Source of the DNA: Marinobacter santoriniensis NKSG1
Lineage (GTDB): Bacteria; Pseudomonadota; Gammaproteobacteria; Pseudomonadales; Oleiphilaceae
Assembly: GCF_000347775.1 (NCBI RefSeq)
Contig: NZ_APAT01000005.1
Location: 248,001-312,000, forward strand
Reading direction: 5' to 3'
Length of the DNA stretch: 64,000 bases
Shown here: positions 1 to 9,062 of the stretch, in pieces
How positions within the stretch are numbered: position 1 is the stretch's first letter
How the letters are laid out: each line of letters opens with the position of its first letter
The notes under the pieces: model-generated
Database searches by the model: none
What the model was told of the DNA's origin: nothing
Seen by the model: only the letters and a program-made list of their open reading frames with translations
Translations under genes and position numbers: made by a program

Positions 1-2
1 AC

Positions 3-1391
3 CTGAACCTGTATGCCGAACTTCGGGGACTCCCCAGGGATGACTACGACGCCACGTTTGAACGGTTGCTCGATTTCACCCGCCTCGGCCCCTTCACAAA
101 GCGTCTCGCAGGCCGGCTTTCCGGAGGCATGAAGCAGAAGCTGGGGCTGGCCTGTGCACTCATTACGTCGCCCGAGGTCCTTCTTCTGGACGAGCCGGGC
201 GTGGGGGTCGATCCGGTCAGCCGCCAGGATTTGTGGCGGATGGTTCAGGCCCTCACCGGAGAAGGCATGGCAGTGATCTGGGCCACGGCCTATCTGGAAG
301 AAGCCGAGCGCTGCGAAGATGTCCTGCTGCTGAGCGAGGGCCAGTTACGTTTTCGGAGTGAACCCGGCGAACTGACCCGGCGCCTGCAGGGCCGTTGTTT
401 CCGGCTGAAAGGCAGCGAGGAGAAGCGGGCATTGCTGAGGCAGGTCCTCGCCCGTAAGGACGTCCGGGACGGCACCATTGAGGGTGATCGAATTCGTGTG
501 GTAGTGGATGAGGGCGTCGATGGCGATGCACTGGCATCACTTGGTGATGTGGAAGAAGTCGCTCCGCGCTTTGAGGATGCATTCATAGACCTTCTCGGGG
601 GCGGACCGGGTGGCCATTCTCCGCTGGCCGACCAGATGCCCGACGTGCCGGAACTGAAAGACCCGGTCTCCTGTCAGCATCTTACCCGTCGGTTCGGCGA
701 GTTCGTGGCGACGGACGACGTCAGTTTCAATGTTCGCCAGGGGGAGATCCTCGGCTTGCTGGGCCCCAATGGTGCCGGTAAATCGACCACCTTCAAGATG
801 TTGTGCGGTCTGCTCAAGCCCAGTAGCGGAGAGGCCCGTGTGGCCGGGCTGGACCTGCGCAGCGCCGCCAGTGACGCCAAACTCAAACTGGGCTATATGG
901 CCCAGAAATTTTCGCTGTACGGCCTGCTCTCGGTGCGCCAGAACCTGGTGTTCTATGCCGGCGTCTACGGTCTCCGGGGCGAGGAGAAACAGAACCGTAT
1001 TCGCGAGATGATCGACGGCCTCCAGCTAGGGCCGCTGCTCGACAGTGCTCCCGATCAGCTCTCCCTGGGGTTCAAGCAACGCCTTGCGTTGGCATGCGCC
1101 CTCATGCACCGACCGCCGATCCTGTTTCTCGACGAGCCCACCTCCGGTGTGGATCCGATCACCCGCCGGGAATTCTGGACTCACATCAACGGCCTGGTCG
1201 GCAAGGGCGTGACCGTGTTGGTGACCACCCACTTCATGGATGAAGCCGAGTACTGTGACCGGGTTGCGCTGATGCACCGGGGGCGGGTGATTGCCCTGGA
1301 TACACCGGACAATCTCAAGGCCCAGGCGGGGCAGGGAGCCAGTATGGAGCAGGCGTTCATTCACTTGATTGAGGAGCAGGACGATGCGTAG
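3..1391 (+). CDS. ABC exporter ATPase with two nucleotide-binding domains (5' end outside window)
   Basis: Partial gene: the reading frame is open through the left edge (…LYAEL just inside), so Walker A of the first domain lies outside the window. NBD1 keeps the signature LSGGM and Walker B LLLDEPGVGVDP, but its H-loop position reads ATAYLEEAE, with alanine for histidine. I recall this also in YhiH/RbbA-type double ATPases. NBD2 is complete: Walker A GPNGAGKST, Q-loop MAQKF, a degenerate signature LSLGF, Walker B FLDEPTSGVDP and H-loop TTHF. The gene overlaps the next permease by 8 bp, so ATPase and permeases are co-translated. Role by family: powering export by two ABC-2 membrane subunits; substrate unknown. 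Confidence 0.9.
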   Translation: MNLYAELRGLPRDDYDATFERLLDFTRLGPFTKRLAGRLSGGMKQKLGLACALITSPEVLLLDEPGVGVDPVSRQDLWRMVQALTGEGMAVIWATAYLEEAERCEDVLLLSEGQLRFRSEPGELTRRLQGRCFRLKGSEEKRALLRQVLARKDVRDGTIEGDRIRVVVDEGVDGDALASLGDVEEVAPRFEDAFIDLLGGGPGGHSPLADQMPDVPELKDPVSCQHLTRRFGEFVATDDVSFNVRQGEILGLLGPNGAGKSTTFKMLCGLLKPSSGEARVAGLDLRSAASDAKLKLGYMAQKFSLYGLLSVRQNLVFYAGVYGLRGEEKQNRIREMIDGLQLGPLLDSAPDQLSLGFKQRLALACALMHRPPILFLDEPTSGVDPITRREFWTHINGLVGKGVTVLVTTHFMDEAEYCDRVALMHRGRVIALDTPDNLKAQAGQGASMEQAFIHLIEEQDDA

Positions 1392-2481
1392 CCGCCGGCT
1401 CTTTGCCCTGATCAAGAAGGAAAGCCTGCAGATGATCCGGGACCCCTCCGCCATCCTCATTGCTTTCGTCCTGCCGGTGGTGCTTCTGTTCCTGTTCGCC
1501 TACGCGGTGTCGCTCGATATCCGGCAGCTTCACCTGGGGGTGGTGCTTCAGACCGACAGTGCCCAGGCCCAGTCCCTGGCGGCGGAGTTCAGCGGTACGT
1601 CCTATTTTCAGGTGTTGCCGGCCCGCCATCGGGACGAAGTGACTCCGCTGTTGGTCAGCGGTGACCTGAAAGGGTACGTGCTCATTCCACCCGATTTCGA
1701 CCAGCGCCTCGCCCGTGGAGAATCATTGATCCAGGTGGTTACCGACGGGACCCAGCCCAACACCGCCAATTTTGTCGCCGGTTATGCCCGGGGGGTACTG
1801 GTGAACTGGCTGGCGGATCGGGGCCTTCGATCCCCGATCAAGCTCGAAGCCCGGTTCTGGTTCAACCCCGAGGTGGAAACCCGCAAGTTCCTGGTGCCGG
1901 GTGCCATCGCCATTATCATGACCATGATTGGTACCCTGCTGACGGCGCTGGTGGTTGCCCGGGAGTGGGAGCGGGGGACCATGGAGGCGTTGCTGTCCAC
2001 GCCGGTCCGGATTCCCGAGATCCTGCTCGGAAAACTGCTGCCGTATTTCGGCTTGGGGCTGATTGCGACCCTCGGCAGTACCCTGCTGGCCATCCATATT
2101 TTTGACGTCCCGCTTCGGGGCAGCTGGGGGACGCTGTTACTGGTCTCTGCGTGTTTCCTTGTGCCGGCACTCGGGCAGGGGCTGGTCATCTCGGCGCTCG
2201 CCAAGAACCAGTTTATAGCCGCCCAGGCAGCGTTGTTCTCGGGTTTCCTGCCGGCTTTCCTGTTGTCCGGATTCCTGTTCGAGATCGACGCCATGCCCGC
2301 CCCGATCCGAGTGCTGACGCACATTGTGCCGGCGCGTTATTTCATCGAATCCCTGCACAGTGTGTTCCTGGTCGGCGACGTGTGGCCGCTGCTGATCAAA
2401 GACATACTCGCCATGCTGGCCATTGGCGCGGTGATGTTTGCCATCGCCCGCGCCAAAACCCGCAAGAGCCTGGAGTCCTGA
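1384..2481 (+). CDS. ABC-2 type transporter permease, first subunit
   Basis: 365-residue ABC-2 permease (YhiH/YbhS/YbhR type). It has an N-terminal membrane segment (about 20-42, rich in VLPVVLLFLFAYAV), a long periplasmic region, then five hydrophobic segments in the C-terminal half. The conserved ABC-2 stretch REWERGTMEALLSTP sits about two thirds along. ATG at 1384 is chosen because GAGGAG at 1371-1376 is well spaced; it overlaps the ATPase stop. It is followed one base later by a homologous permease, so the pair probably forms a heterodimer with the fused ATPase. Substrate cannot be read from the sequence. Confidence 0.9.
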   Translation: MRSRRLFALIKKESLQMIRDPSAILIAFVLPVVLLFLFAYAVSLDIRQLHLGVVLQTDSAQAQSLAAEFSGTSYFQVLPARHRDEVTPLLVSGDLKGYVLIPPDFDQRLARGESLIQVVTDGTQPNTANFVAGYARGVLVNWLADRGLRSPIKLEARFWFNPEVETRKFLVPGAIAIIMTMIGTLLTALVVAREWERGTMEALLSTPVRIPEILLGKLLPYFGLGLIATLGSTLLAIHIFDVPLRGSWGTLLLVSACFLVPALGQGLVISALAKNQFIAAQAALFSGFLPAFLLSGFLFEIDAMPAPIRVLTHIVPARYFIESLHSVFLVGDVWPLLIKDILAMLAIGAVMFAIARAKTRKSLES

Positions 2482-2482
2482 T

Positions 2483-3565
2483 ATGAACGGATCCCGGTTG
2501 CTTGCCCAGATCATCAAGGAATTGCTCAGCCTGCTGCGCGATCCGAGGGCGCGGGCCATCCTGATACTGCCACCGTTGCTGCAGCTGATGATCTTTTCCT
2601 TCGCCGCCACCCTGGAAGTGCGCAACGCGACCGTCGCCGTGTTCAATGAAGACACTGGCCAGCCCGCCCAGGAATTCGTGACGGATGTCACCAGCGCCGG
2701 CTTTGTGGGGCACGTCATCACGGTGCACAGCCGGCAGGAGCAGGATGAGCTGATTGAACAGGGGCGTGCGTTGCTGACCCTGCACATTCCCGAAGATTTC
2801 TCCCGGCACAGGCTGGCGGGGCAGCCGTCACCGGTCCAGGTCATCCTGGACGGCCAGCAGGCGAACGCGGCCCAGGTGGCTCTGAGCTACCTTCAGGCCA
2901 TTGCCATGGAGCAGGGCAACCGGATTGAGCCCATGGTATTGCGTCATGCCTTCAATCCCAATCTGATCTACCAGTGGTACGTTGTTCCGAGCCTGTCGGG
3001 CATTCTGTCCATGTTGATCGCGTTGGCGGTGACGGCGCTGTCGATTTCCAGGGAACGGGAGCTGGGCACGTTCGATCAGTTACTGGTGTCGCCCACCACA
3101 CCGCTGGAGATCATCCTTGCCAAGTGCCTGCCGGCGGTGCTGATGGGCTTTGTGATGGGCTCGGTCATGATTACGGCCGCGTTGCTGCTGTTCCAGGTGC
3201 CGTTTACCGGCTCCCTGCTCTGGCTGGCGGGCGCGCTGGTGTTGTTTATCATCTCGGTGGTGGGCATTGGTCTGATGGTGTCCGCCGTGTCGGAAACCCA
3301 GCAGCAGGCCATCCTCGGCGTGTTTGCCCTTGCGGTTCCGATGGTACTGATGTCCGGCTTTGCCACCCCGGTGGAAAATATGCCGGATTTGCTCCAGTGG
3401 ATGGCCCAGGCCATTCCCCTGACCCATTTTCTGGTGATTGTGCAGGGCAGTTTCCTGAAATCGATACCAGCGGATGTGGTGATCTCCCACCTTTGGCCCC
3501 TGGCCCTGATTGCGCTGGTGACGCTGTCTGGCGCCACGCTGGTGGTCCGAAAACGCCTGCACTGA
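2483..3565 (+). CDS. ABC-2 type transporter permease, second subunit
   Basis: 360-residue paralogue of the preceding permease with the same plan: one membrane segment near residues 25-45, a periplasmic domain, then five C-terminal segments. The conserved stretch SRERELGTFDQLLVSPTTP lies about two thirds along. ATG at 2483 begins one base after the upstream TGA, with GGAG at 2472-2475 inside the upstream gene, which indicates translational coupling. It closes the ABC operon: the next gene starts after a 130-bp gap with its own candidate promoter. I infer a heterodimeric exporter whose periplasmic adaptor is probably encoded left of the window. Confidence 0.9.
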   Translation: MNGSRLLAQIIKELLSLLRDPRARAILILPPLLQLMIFSFAATLEVRNATVAVFNEDTGQPAQEFVTDVTSAGFVGHVITVHSRQEQDELIEQGRALLTLHIPEDFSRHRLAGQPSPVQVILDGQQANAAQVALSYLQAIAMEQGNRIEPMVLRHAFNPNLIYQWYVVPSLSGILSMLIALAVTALSISRERELGTFDQLLVSPTTPLEIILAKCLPAVLMGFVMGSVMITAALLLFQVPFTGSLLWLAGALVLFIISVVGIGLMVSAVSETQQQAILGVFALAVPMVLMSGFATPVENMPDLLQWMAQAIPLTHFLVIVQGSFLKSIPADVVISHLWPLALIALVTLSGATLVVRKRLH

Positions 3566-3607
3566 TTGTCCATCCTGTGAACCGCTTGCCTCGGAAATCC
3601 GTAATTT

Positions 3608-3639
3608 TTGTTCCATAGAAAAGTGAGCATGCTTATAAT
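3608..3639 (+). promoter_or_regulatory. candidate promoter for the HlyD/MFS pair
   Basis: A perfect TATAAT at 3634-3639 lies about 57 bp before the adaptor start codon, in an AT-rich part of the 130-bp gap after the ABC genes. The best upstream element is TTGTTC at 3608-3613 (20-bp spacing) or TTCCAT at 3611-3616 (17-bp spacing); neither is a strong -35. It suggests that the HlyD/MFS pair is transcribed separately from the ABC operon. Confidence 0.35.
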
Positions 3640-3695
3640 GTTCGACCTCTAGGCAAGGTTAAAACAAATACGAACCCAGTTTTCGGGAACCGGAC

Positions 3696-4841
3696 ATGAC
3701 AGAAGAGAACAGCACAGCCACGAACCCCGGCCGCCTTCGGCGTCTTTCCGGGCGTGCCAGCGTACGATTCGTCCTACTGGTAATCGTCCCGCTCATCCTC
3801 CTGGTGTCTGCGGGCGTCTTCTATCTGGTGGGCGGCCGTTTCGTGGATACAGAAAATGCCTATGTGCATGCGGACATGGTCTCGGTCGTGCCCGAGGTCT
3901 CCGGCACCATCACCGATGTGGCAGTGAAGGAAAATCAACCGGTCCGGGCCGGGGATCGTCTGTTCACCATCGACCCCAAGCGCTACCGCATTGCCGTGGA
4001 TCAGGCCGAGTCCGCCCTCGCGGATGTCCGGACCCAGATCGAAACCATGAAGGCCCAGTACGAAGAGCAGAAGCAGCAGTTACAGATTGCCCGCAGTAAC
4101 CTGGCGTTCGCCAAGCGTGAATACCAGCGTCAGGTAGAGCTCTCCCACAGTCATGCCGTGTCCGATTCCGTCCTCGACAGCTATCGTCACAAGCAGGAAC
4201 TGGCCGCGCAAAGTGTCGAGCAGGCCCGAAAGGGGCTGGATCGCCTGAAAGCGGGGCTGGCCGGCGACCCTGATATCGCCGTCACAGACCATCCCATGTA
4301 CCGAAAGGCCAAGGCGGCCCTGGAGTCTGCCCGGCAGAACCTGGCGGACACCAACGTCGTGGCCCGTTTCGATGGCATCGCGTCGAAAACCCCGGTTGCC
4401 GGTCAATACGCGGGGCCGAACCGTTCTGCCATGAGCCTGGTATCGGTGAACAATGTCTGGATTGATGCCAACCTCAAGGAAACCCAACTGACCCACGTTC
4501 GTGAGGGGCAAGCGGTCGACATCCACGTGGATGCCTACCCGGACCTGGACCTCAAGGGCCACGTAGGCAGCATTGCAGGCGCTACCGGTTCCGAATTCTC
4601 GGTATTGCCGGCCCAGAACGCCACCGGCAACTGGGTCAAGGTGGTTCAGCGGGTGCCCGTGCGCATTGAGCTGGACGCGCTTCCGGAAAAGGCGCGTCTC
4701 CGGTCCGGAATGAGCGTGTCGGTGGAAATCGACACCGGCTGGCACCATCGGGGCCCGGCCTTCCTCGCGCCGTTAACCTCCTGGATGCAGGGCGCCGTGG
4801 CTACGGCCAAAGCGGACGAACGGACCGGGGCTGACCGGTGA
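3696..4841 (+). CDS. HlyD/EmrA-family membrane fusion protein
   Basis: 381-residue periplasmic adaptor for a tripartite efflux pump. A basic cytoplasmic N-terminus leads into one membrane anchor (about residues 25-48). The biotinyl-lipoyl-like segment contains DTENAYVHADMVSVVPEVSG, diagnostic of EmrA-type adaptors. A long alpha-hairpin coiled coil follows (about 95-195), then the second lipoyl half and a beta-barrel ending near GWHHRGP. It overlaps the following DHA2 transporter by 4 bp (GTGA), so the two are translated together. By family it links the inner-membrane MFS pump to a TolC-type channel; no outer-membrane channel gene is in the window. Confidence 0.92.
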   Translation: MTEENSTATNPGRLRRLSGRASVRFVLLVIVPLILLVSAGVFYLVGGRFVDTENAYVHADMVSVVPEVSGTITDVAVKENQPVRAGDRLFTIDPKRYRIAVDQAESALADVRTQIETMKAQYEEQKQQLQIARSNLAFAKREYQRQVELSHSHAVSDSVLDSYRHKQELAAQSVEQARKGLDRLKAGLAGDPDIAVTDHPMYRKAKAALESARQNLADTNVVARFDGIASKTPVAGQYAGPNRSAMSLVSVNNVWIDANLKETQLTHVREGQAVDIHVDAYPDLDLKGHVGSIAGATGSEFSVLPAQNATGNWVKVVQRVPVRIELDALPEKARLRSGMSVSVEIDTGWHHRGPAFLAPLTSWMQGAVATAKADERTGADR

Positions 4842-6397
4842 GTCCACAGGCGACGGAGTCGGGAACCAGCCTCAACCGGGGGCTGATTACCGTGTCGATC
4901 ATGCTTGCAACCATCATGCAGGCGGTCGACACCACCATCGCCAACGTGGCCTTGCCGCACATGCAGGGCAGCATGTCGGCGACCTCCGAACAGATCGCCT
5001 GGGTACTGACGTCCTATATCGTCGCGGCCGCCATCATGACCCCCATGACGGGATTCCTGTCCGCCCGCATCGGCCGCAAGCGGCTGTTTATTGCGTCAGT
5101 GACCGGATTTACCATCACCTCCCTGTTATGCGGCGTCGCCGGCTCTCTCGACCAGATCGTCCTGTTCCGTCTGTTGCAGGGCATTTTCGGGGCCGGGCTG
5201 GTGCCGCTGTCCCAGTCGGTACTTCTGGACACCTTTCCAAAGGAGAAACACGGCTCCGCCATGGCCATCTGGGGTGTGGGCGTGATGGTGGGTCCCATCC
5301 TCGGTCCAACCCTCGGTGGCTACCTCACCGAGTACTATAACTGGCGCTGGGTGTTTCTGATCAACCTGCCGGTGGGGGTTCTGGCCCTGGCGGGTATCCT
5401 CATGTTTGTTCCCGAGACAGAGAAGATGAAGCGGCGGTTTGACCTGTTCGGCTTCACCTTGCTGTCGCTGGCCATCGGCTCCTTGCAGTTGCTGCTCGAC
5501 CGGGGGCAGAGCCTGGACTGGTTCTCGTCCACCGAAATCATCATCGAGACCATGGTGGCGGCGATCTGCTTCTACATGTTCATTGTGCACATGATGACGG
5601 CTAAAGAACCGTTCCTGGAACCGGGCCTGTTCCGGGACCGAAACCTGGTCATTGGGCTGGTGTTTATCTTCATCGTTGGTGTGGTGCTGCTGGCCACCCT
5701 GGCACTGCTTCCGCCGTTCCTGCAGAACCTGATGGGCTTCCCGGTGATCACCACCGGTGAGGTACTGGCGCCGCGGGGCATTGGCAGCATGATCGCCATG
5801 CTGCTGGTGGGTCGGCTGGTAAACCGGATAGACGTGCGACTGCTGGTGGGCTTCGGCCTCACTCTGACGGCCATCTCGCTGTTCGAAATGGCCCAGTTCA
5901 ACCTGAATATCAGTCCCATGGCACTGGTGCACACCGGCATTGTTCAGGGCCTGGGGCTTGGGTTTGTGTTCGTGCCCCTGAGCACCATTACCTTCTCCAC
6001 CCTCGATCAACGCTACCGCACCGAGGGCACGGCCATGTTCAGCCTGATGCGGAACATCGGAAGCAGTATCGGGATTTCGGTGATGGTGGCCTGGGCCGCC
6101 CGTAATACCCAGACCAACCACGCCGTACTGGGCGAGCAGCTCACCCCGTTCCGGGAACCGGTGCAGAAACTGATGGAAGGCCAGGGTGTGGGCATGAGCA
6201 GTGATCAGGCCCTGGCCATGCTCAATGGAGAGCTTACCCGGCAGTCGGCGGCTATCGGTTACCTGAACGATTTCCAGGCCATGGCCTGGATGACTCTTGC
6301 AGCGATTCCGCTGATCCTCTTGTTCCGCGGAGCGTCCCGAAAGCCCGACGGCAAGGATAGCGGGGACAGTCAAAAAGCGACACCGCAGGAAGCCTGA
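4838..6397 (+). CDS. DHA2-family (EmrB/QacA) MFS drug efflux transporter
   Basis: 519-residue, 14-segment drug:proton antiporter. Visible hallmarks are the DTTIANVALPHMQG stretch of TM1, the A-like motif GFLSARIGRKRLF in the loop after TM2, and motif C GVGVMVGPILGPTLGG in TM5. The start is GTG at 4838, overlapping the adaptor stop; an ATG start would lie inside TM1. The gene forms the inner-membrane partner of the preceding HlyD protein. Its stop codon is followed within one base by the body of a truncated DUF4398 gene, so its 3' end coincides with an apparent rearrangement junction. Confidence 0.92.
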   Translation: MSPQATESGTSLNRGLITVSIMLATIMQAVDTTIANVALPHMQGSMSATSEQIAWVLTSYIVAAAIMTPMTGFLSARIGRKRLFIASVTGFTITSLLCGVAGSLDQIVLFRLLQGIFGAGLVPLSQSVLLDTFPKEKHGSAMAIWGVGVMVGPILGPTLGGYLTEYYNWRWVFLINLPVGVLALAGILMFVPETEKMKRRFDLFGFTLLSLAIGSLQLLLDRGQSLDWFSSTEIIIETMVAAICFYMFIVHMMTAKEPFLEPGLFRDRNLVIGLVFIFIVGVVLLATLALLPPFLQNLMGFPVITTGEVLAPRGIGSMIAMLLVGRLVNRIDVRLLVGFGLTLTAISLFEMAQFNLNISPMALVHTGIVQGLGLGFVFVPLSTITFSTLDQRYRTEGTAMFSLMRNIGSSIGISVMVAWAARNTQTNHAVLGEQLTPFREPVQKLMEGQGVGMSSDQALAMLNGELTRQSAAIGYLNDFQAMAWMTLAAIPLILLFRGASRKPDGKDSGDSQKATPQEA

Positions 6398-6398
6398 G

Positions 6399-6593
6399 TT
6401 CGGCAGGGCCGATGCCCGCGAATTAATCGATCAGGAGCAATACGTCAAAGCGCAACGACTGCTGGAGGAGGCCACTGTTGACGCCCAGCTGGCTGCTGCA
6501 CGTTCCCAAACGGAGAGGGCCCAGCAGGCGGTCGCTGAGATCAACAGGAATATCGAAAACCTTCAGAATCGGCTTGAAATGGATGAGCAGTGA
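6399..6593 (+). pseudogene. headless remnant of a DUF4398 protein gene
   Basis: Immediately after the transporter stop, 64 codons stay open and end in TGA at 6591-6593. They encode a charged helix (ADARELIDQEQYVKAQRLL… to …NLQNRLEMDEQ) resembling the C-terminal half of DUF4398 proteins, which commonly precede OmpA-like lipoproteins. There is no signal peptide. No ATG, GTG or TTG lies between the upstream in-frame TGA (6312-6314) and codon 61. I therefore call it the 3' remnant of a gene whose N-terminus was removed when the efflux block joined here. The helix matches the style of the N-terminal domain of the next gene. Confidence 0.65.
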
Positions 6594-6613
6594 GCCGGGA
6601 TAAGGAGATTGAG

Positions 6614-7402
6614 ATGATGAAGCGTACACTATCCATTGGCATCACCGCCGGACTGCTCACGCTTATGGCCGGCTGTGCCAGCACCCCTCCGAACAATGCC
6701 AAGCTTGAAGAGGCTCGTGCAACCTACCAGAGCATTGAGCAGGATCCGGATGTCGCTCGCAGCGGCGCGAACCAACTGCGCAGCGCCAAAACCCAGCTCG
6801 ACAGGGCAGAAGCCCTGCTCCAAGCCGACGCCGACAACGCGGAGATTGAACACGCCGCTTACCTGGCCAGTCGGCATGCAGAGATTGCGCAGCAGCAGGG
6901 GATGCGGGCGGCCCTGGAGGATGAGATCAGTTCCGCTCAGGAGCGCCGCAAGCAAATGATGCTTCAGATGAAAACGGAGGAGGCCAATGCACTCCGGGCG
7001 CAGATGGAAGCTATGAAGGCCGAAAAAACGGACCGTGGCATGGTCCTGACACTGGGAGACGTGCTGTTTGATCTCAATAAGGCAGAACTGAAGGCATCCG
7101 CCGGCCGCACGATTGACCGGCTCGCTGAATTCATGCGTGAGTACGAGAATCGTCGCGTACGGATTGAGGGTTATACCGACAGTACAGGCGACGAGGCGTA
7201 CAACCAGCGTTTGTCAGAACGTCGAGCCGAAGCTGTCCAGGACGCTCTGATGAACAAGGGTATTTCGAGCAACCGGATGGAAGTGGAAGGTTACGGAGAG
7301 GCGTACCCCGTGGCCAGCAATGATACGGCGGCCGGGCGACAGCAGAACCGACGTGTGGAGATCGTGATCTCGGACGAGACTGGTGAGATCAAAGCTCGTT
7401 GA
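6614..7402 (+). CDS. OmpA-family lipoprotein with N-terminal DUF4398-like domain
   Basis: 262-residue outer-membrane lipoprotein. The signal peptide ends in lipobox LMAGC (Cys21). Residues about 25-140 form a helical, alanine-rich DUF4398-like region. The C-terminal half is an OmpA peptidoglycan-binding domain with TLGDVLFDLNKAEL, the core IEGYTDSTGDEAYNQRLSERRA, and GEAYPVASNDTAAGRQQNRR, including the diaminopimelate-binding Asp and Arg of the family. ATG at 6614 is chosen over the upstream GTG because AAGGAG lies at 6602-6607. By family it tethers outer membrane to cell wall. It originally followed a DUF4398 gene, of which only the tail remains. Confidence 0.9.
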   Translation: MMKRTLSIGITAGLLTLMAGCASTPPNNAKLEEARATYQSIEQDPDVARSGANQLRSAKTQLDRAEALLQADADNAEIEHAAYLASRHAEIAQQQGMRAALEDEISSAQERRKQMMLQMKTEEANALRAQMEAMKAEKTDRGMVLTLGDVLFDLNKAELKASAGRTIDRLAEFMREYENRRVRIEGYTDSTGDEAYNQRLSERRAEAVQDALMNKGISSNRMEVEGYGEAYPVASNDTAAGRQQNRRVEIVISDETGEIKAR

Positions 7403-7433
7403 AGGTCGCCGGGCAACGTGTGTGTTTACGCCT

Positions 7434-8477
7434 CTATGCACCCTGGCCAGCCTCCCGATAGGTCACCATTCGTTGTTTTTCTTCATCCCAAAGGGCATAT
7501 CGGAAGCAGTCTGATATGTCCCTGGGGGCAAGCGACGTTGTTAACGGTGCCTGAAGCTCAGGAATCGCCGCCATGACTTCGGGCAGGCGGTAGAAGGGAA
7601 TTCGGGAATTCAGGTGATGAATGTGATGGTAACCGATGTTTCCGGTAAACCACTGCAGAACCGGATTCACCTTCATGTAGCTTGAGGACTCCAGCGCCGC
7701 CCTGTAGAACGTCCAGGCTTCGGGGGAGGCGATCTGCATTCGCCGGAAGCTGTGCTGGGCAAAGAACAGGTAGCAGCCCATTGCGGAGGCAATGGTCATA
7801 GGCAGCAGAATGACAAAGAAGACCAGGCTGAACCCGCCCAGAAACCGCAGAACGGCGATCAGGCCAAAATGGCTGATGAGCGCTACCAGGGAGTCGAGGT
7901 GTTTTCGGGGCGCGCGAAGCAACGGTATGAGCGTAATGTTCAGACCAAAAACGATGGGATAGCTCAACAGCACTACCAGAGGGTGTCGCTGGGCGCGGTA
8001 GGCAAAGCGTTGCCATGGGGTAGAAGCGCGCCACATACGAGTGGTAATGAGGGGGAAAGCGCCGACGCTGGCCTCAGATATCTGCCCGACATGGCCGTGG
8101 TGATAGTTATGGCTTGCCAGCCAGGAACGAGTTGGAGTGAGGGCCAGAGCCCCATAGGTAATGAACAGCCAGTGGGCGAGCCGGGAGCCCTTGAGAATCG
8201 CACCGTGCAGGTAATCGTGGAAGGTGATGAAGCAGCGAACCATCAGCAGACCACCCAATACTGAAAACACCGTTCGCAGCGGCCACCAGGAAACGACCCC
8301 GGCAATCGTCAGAGAGGCGATCATCAACGCAAAGGTGGAGCCTACATACCACCAGCTTCTGGCCGCAGACTCTTCACGGTAGGGTTTGGTGGCATTAAGT
8401 AGTTCCCTGTCTACCCGGATGCCTTCGCTGTGTTCCGGCAAGTCGAATGCTGGTTCCGGGTCGCTACTTTGACTCAT
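7434..8477 (-). CDS. membrane fatty acid desaturase
   Basis: 347-residue di-iron membrane desaturase of the COG3239 type. All three histidine boxes are present: HDYLH (residues 87-91), HNYHH (123-127) and HHIHH (284-288), with four to six hydrophobic segments between them. The start at 8477 (MSQSSDPEP) is preferred over an in-frame start 54 bp upstream because GGGAGGGAC precedes it. The convergent OmpA gene ends 31 bp away. By family it would introduce double bonds into acyl chains of membrane lipids, or hydroxylate or desaturate a related substrate; the position of action cannot be read from sequence. Confidence 0.88.
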   Translation of the reverse strand: MSQSSDPEPAFDLPEHSEGIRVDRELLNATKPYREESAARSWWYVGSTFALMIASLTIAGVVSWWPLRTVFSVLGGLLMVRCFITFHDYLHGAILKGSRLAHWLFITYGALALTPTRSWLASHNYHHGHVGQISEASVGAFPLITTRMWRASTPWQRFAYRAQRHPLVVLLSYPIVFGLNITLIPLLRAPRKHLDSLVALISHFGLIAVLRFLGGFSLVFFVILLPMTIASAMGCYLFFAQHSFRRMQIASPEAWTFYRAALESSSYMKVNPVLQWFTGNIGYHHIHHLNSRIPFYRLPEVMAAIPELQAPLTTSLAPRDISDCFRYALWDEEKQRMVTYREAGQGA

Positions 8478-8546
8478 CACGTGTCCCTCCCTGACTTTTT
8501 CAGGGTAGAACTTTCGGTAGGGGGTTTCCAATAACGGCGAGGGTGT

Positions 8547-9062
8547 CTATCCCCGAAAACTCCGGCCCAGTGACTGCCGCCAGAAGAAGCCCAACGCTAT
8601 CGACAGGGCGCCAAAAACCACCGTCCCGACCCCACAAGCGACGCGTGTCCGCCTCGCGAGGTCCAGCAGTTCTTTCCCTTTGCTGATTTCCAGCGCTCCG
8701 GCTTCCAGTCGCCTTTCACCAGCGGTCACCGCGCGCTCTCCCCGGGCGACCGCCATGCCTCCTGCCTCGATCTTCTGCTTACCCTCATCAAAGCCCTTGC
8801 CGCCCGTCAGTTTGTCCGCAAGCACCAGGAGCAGGTTATTCTTTGCATCCTCGTACGCCTGCTTACCCTCCGACAAAGCCTGCTCGCCGGCTTTTAATTC
8901 GGCTCTCCCTTCCTTCAGTGCTGCCCGTCCTTCTTCAAGCTGTTTTTCGCCCTTGGCCAACTGGCTTTCCCAAACCGGAATCTTCTCGTTGAGAAGCAGA
9001 TAGCCTGCCAAGGAGGCGAGAGCCAGGAGAACGGCGAGCAGTAGCACCAATACCTTGGCCAT
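8547..9062 (-). CDS. membrane protein of xxxLxxG heptad repeats
   Basis: 171-residue protein with a membrane segment at each end (residues about 3-24 and 143-162). Between them are two blocks of strict heptads in which glycine recurs every seventh residue with a central Leu/Ile/Val (KGEKQLEEGRAALKEG and GERAVTAGERRLEAG). This is the xxxLxxG_by_4 repeat known from the extracytoplasmic parts of YhgE/Pip and some RND-like proteins. The two blocks flank a short linker (LLLVLADKLTGGKGF). The hairpin-like plan suggests a rod that leaves and returns to the membrane. The function is unknown. It lies 69 bp upstream of the desaturase on the same strand and may be co-transcribed. Confidence 0.75.
   Translation of the reverse strand: MAKVLVLLLAVLLALASLAGYLLLNEKIPVWESQLAKGEKQLEEGRAALKEGRAELKAGEQALSEGKQAYEDAKNNLLLVLADKLTGGKGFDEGKQKIEAGGMAVARGERAVTAGERRLEAGALEISKGKELLDLARRTRVACGVGTVVFGALSIALGFFWRQSLGRSFRG

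Noticed and set aside
6423..6629. Minus-strand open frame across the DUF4398 remnant
   Set aside because: The plus-strand frame has a recognisable DUF4398-like helix and the minus-strand frame has no features of a real gene.
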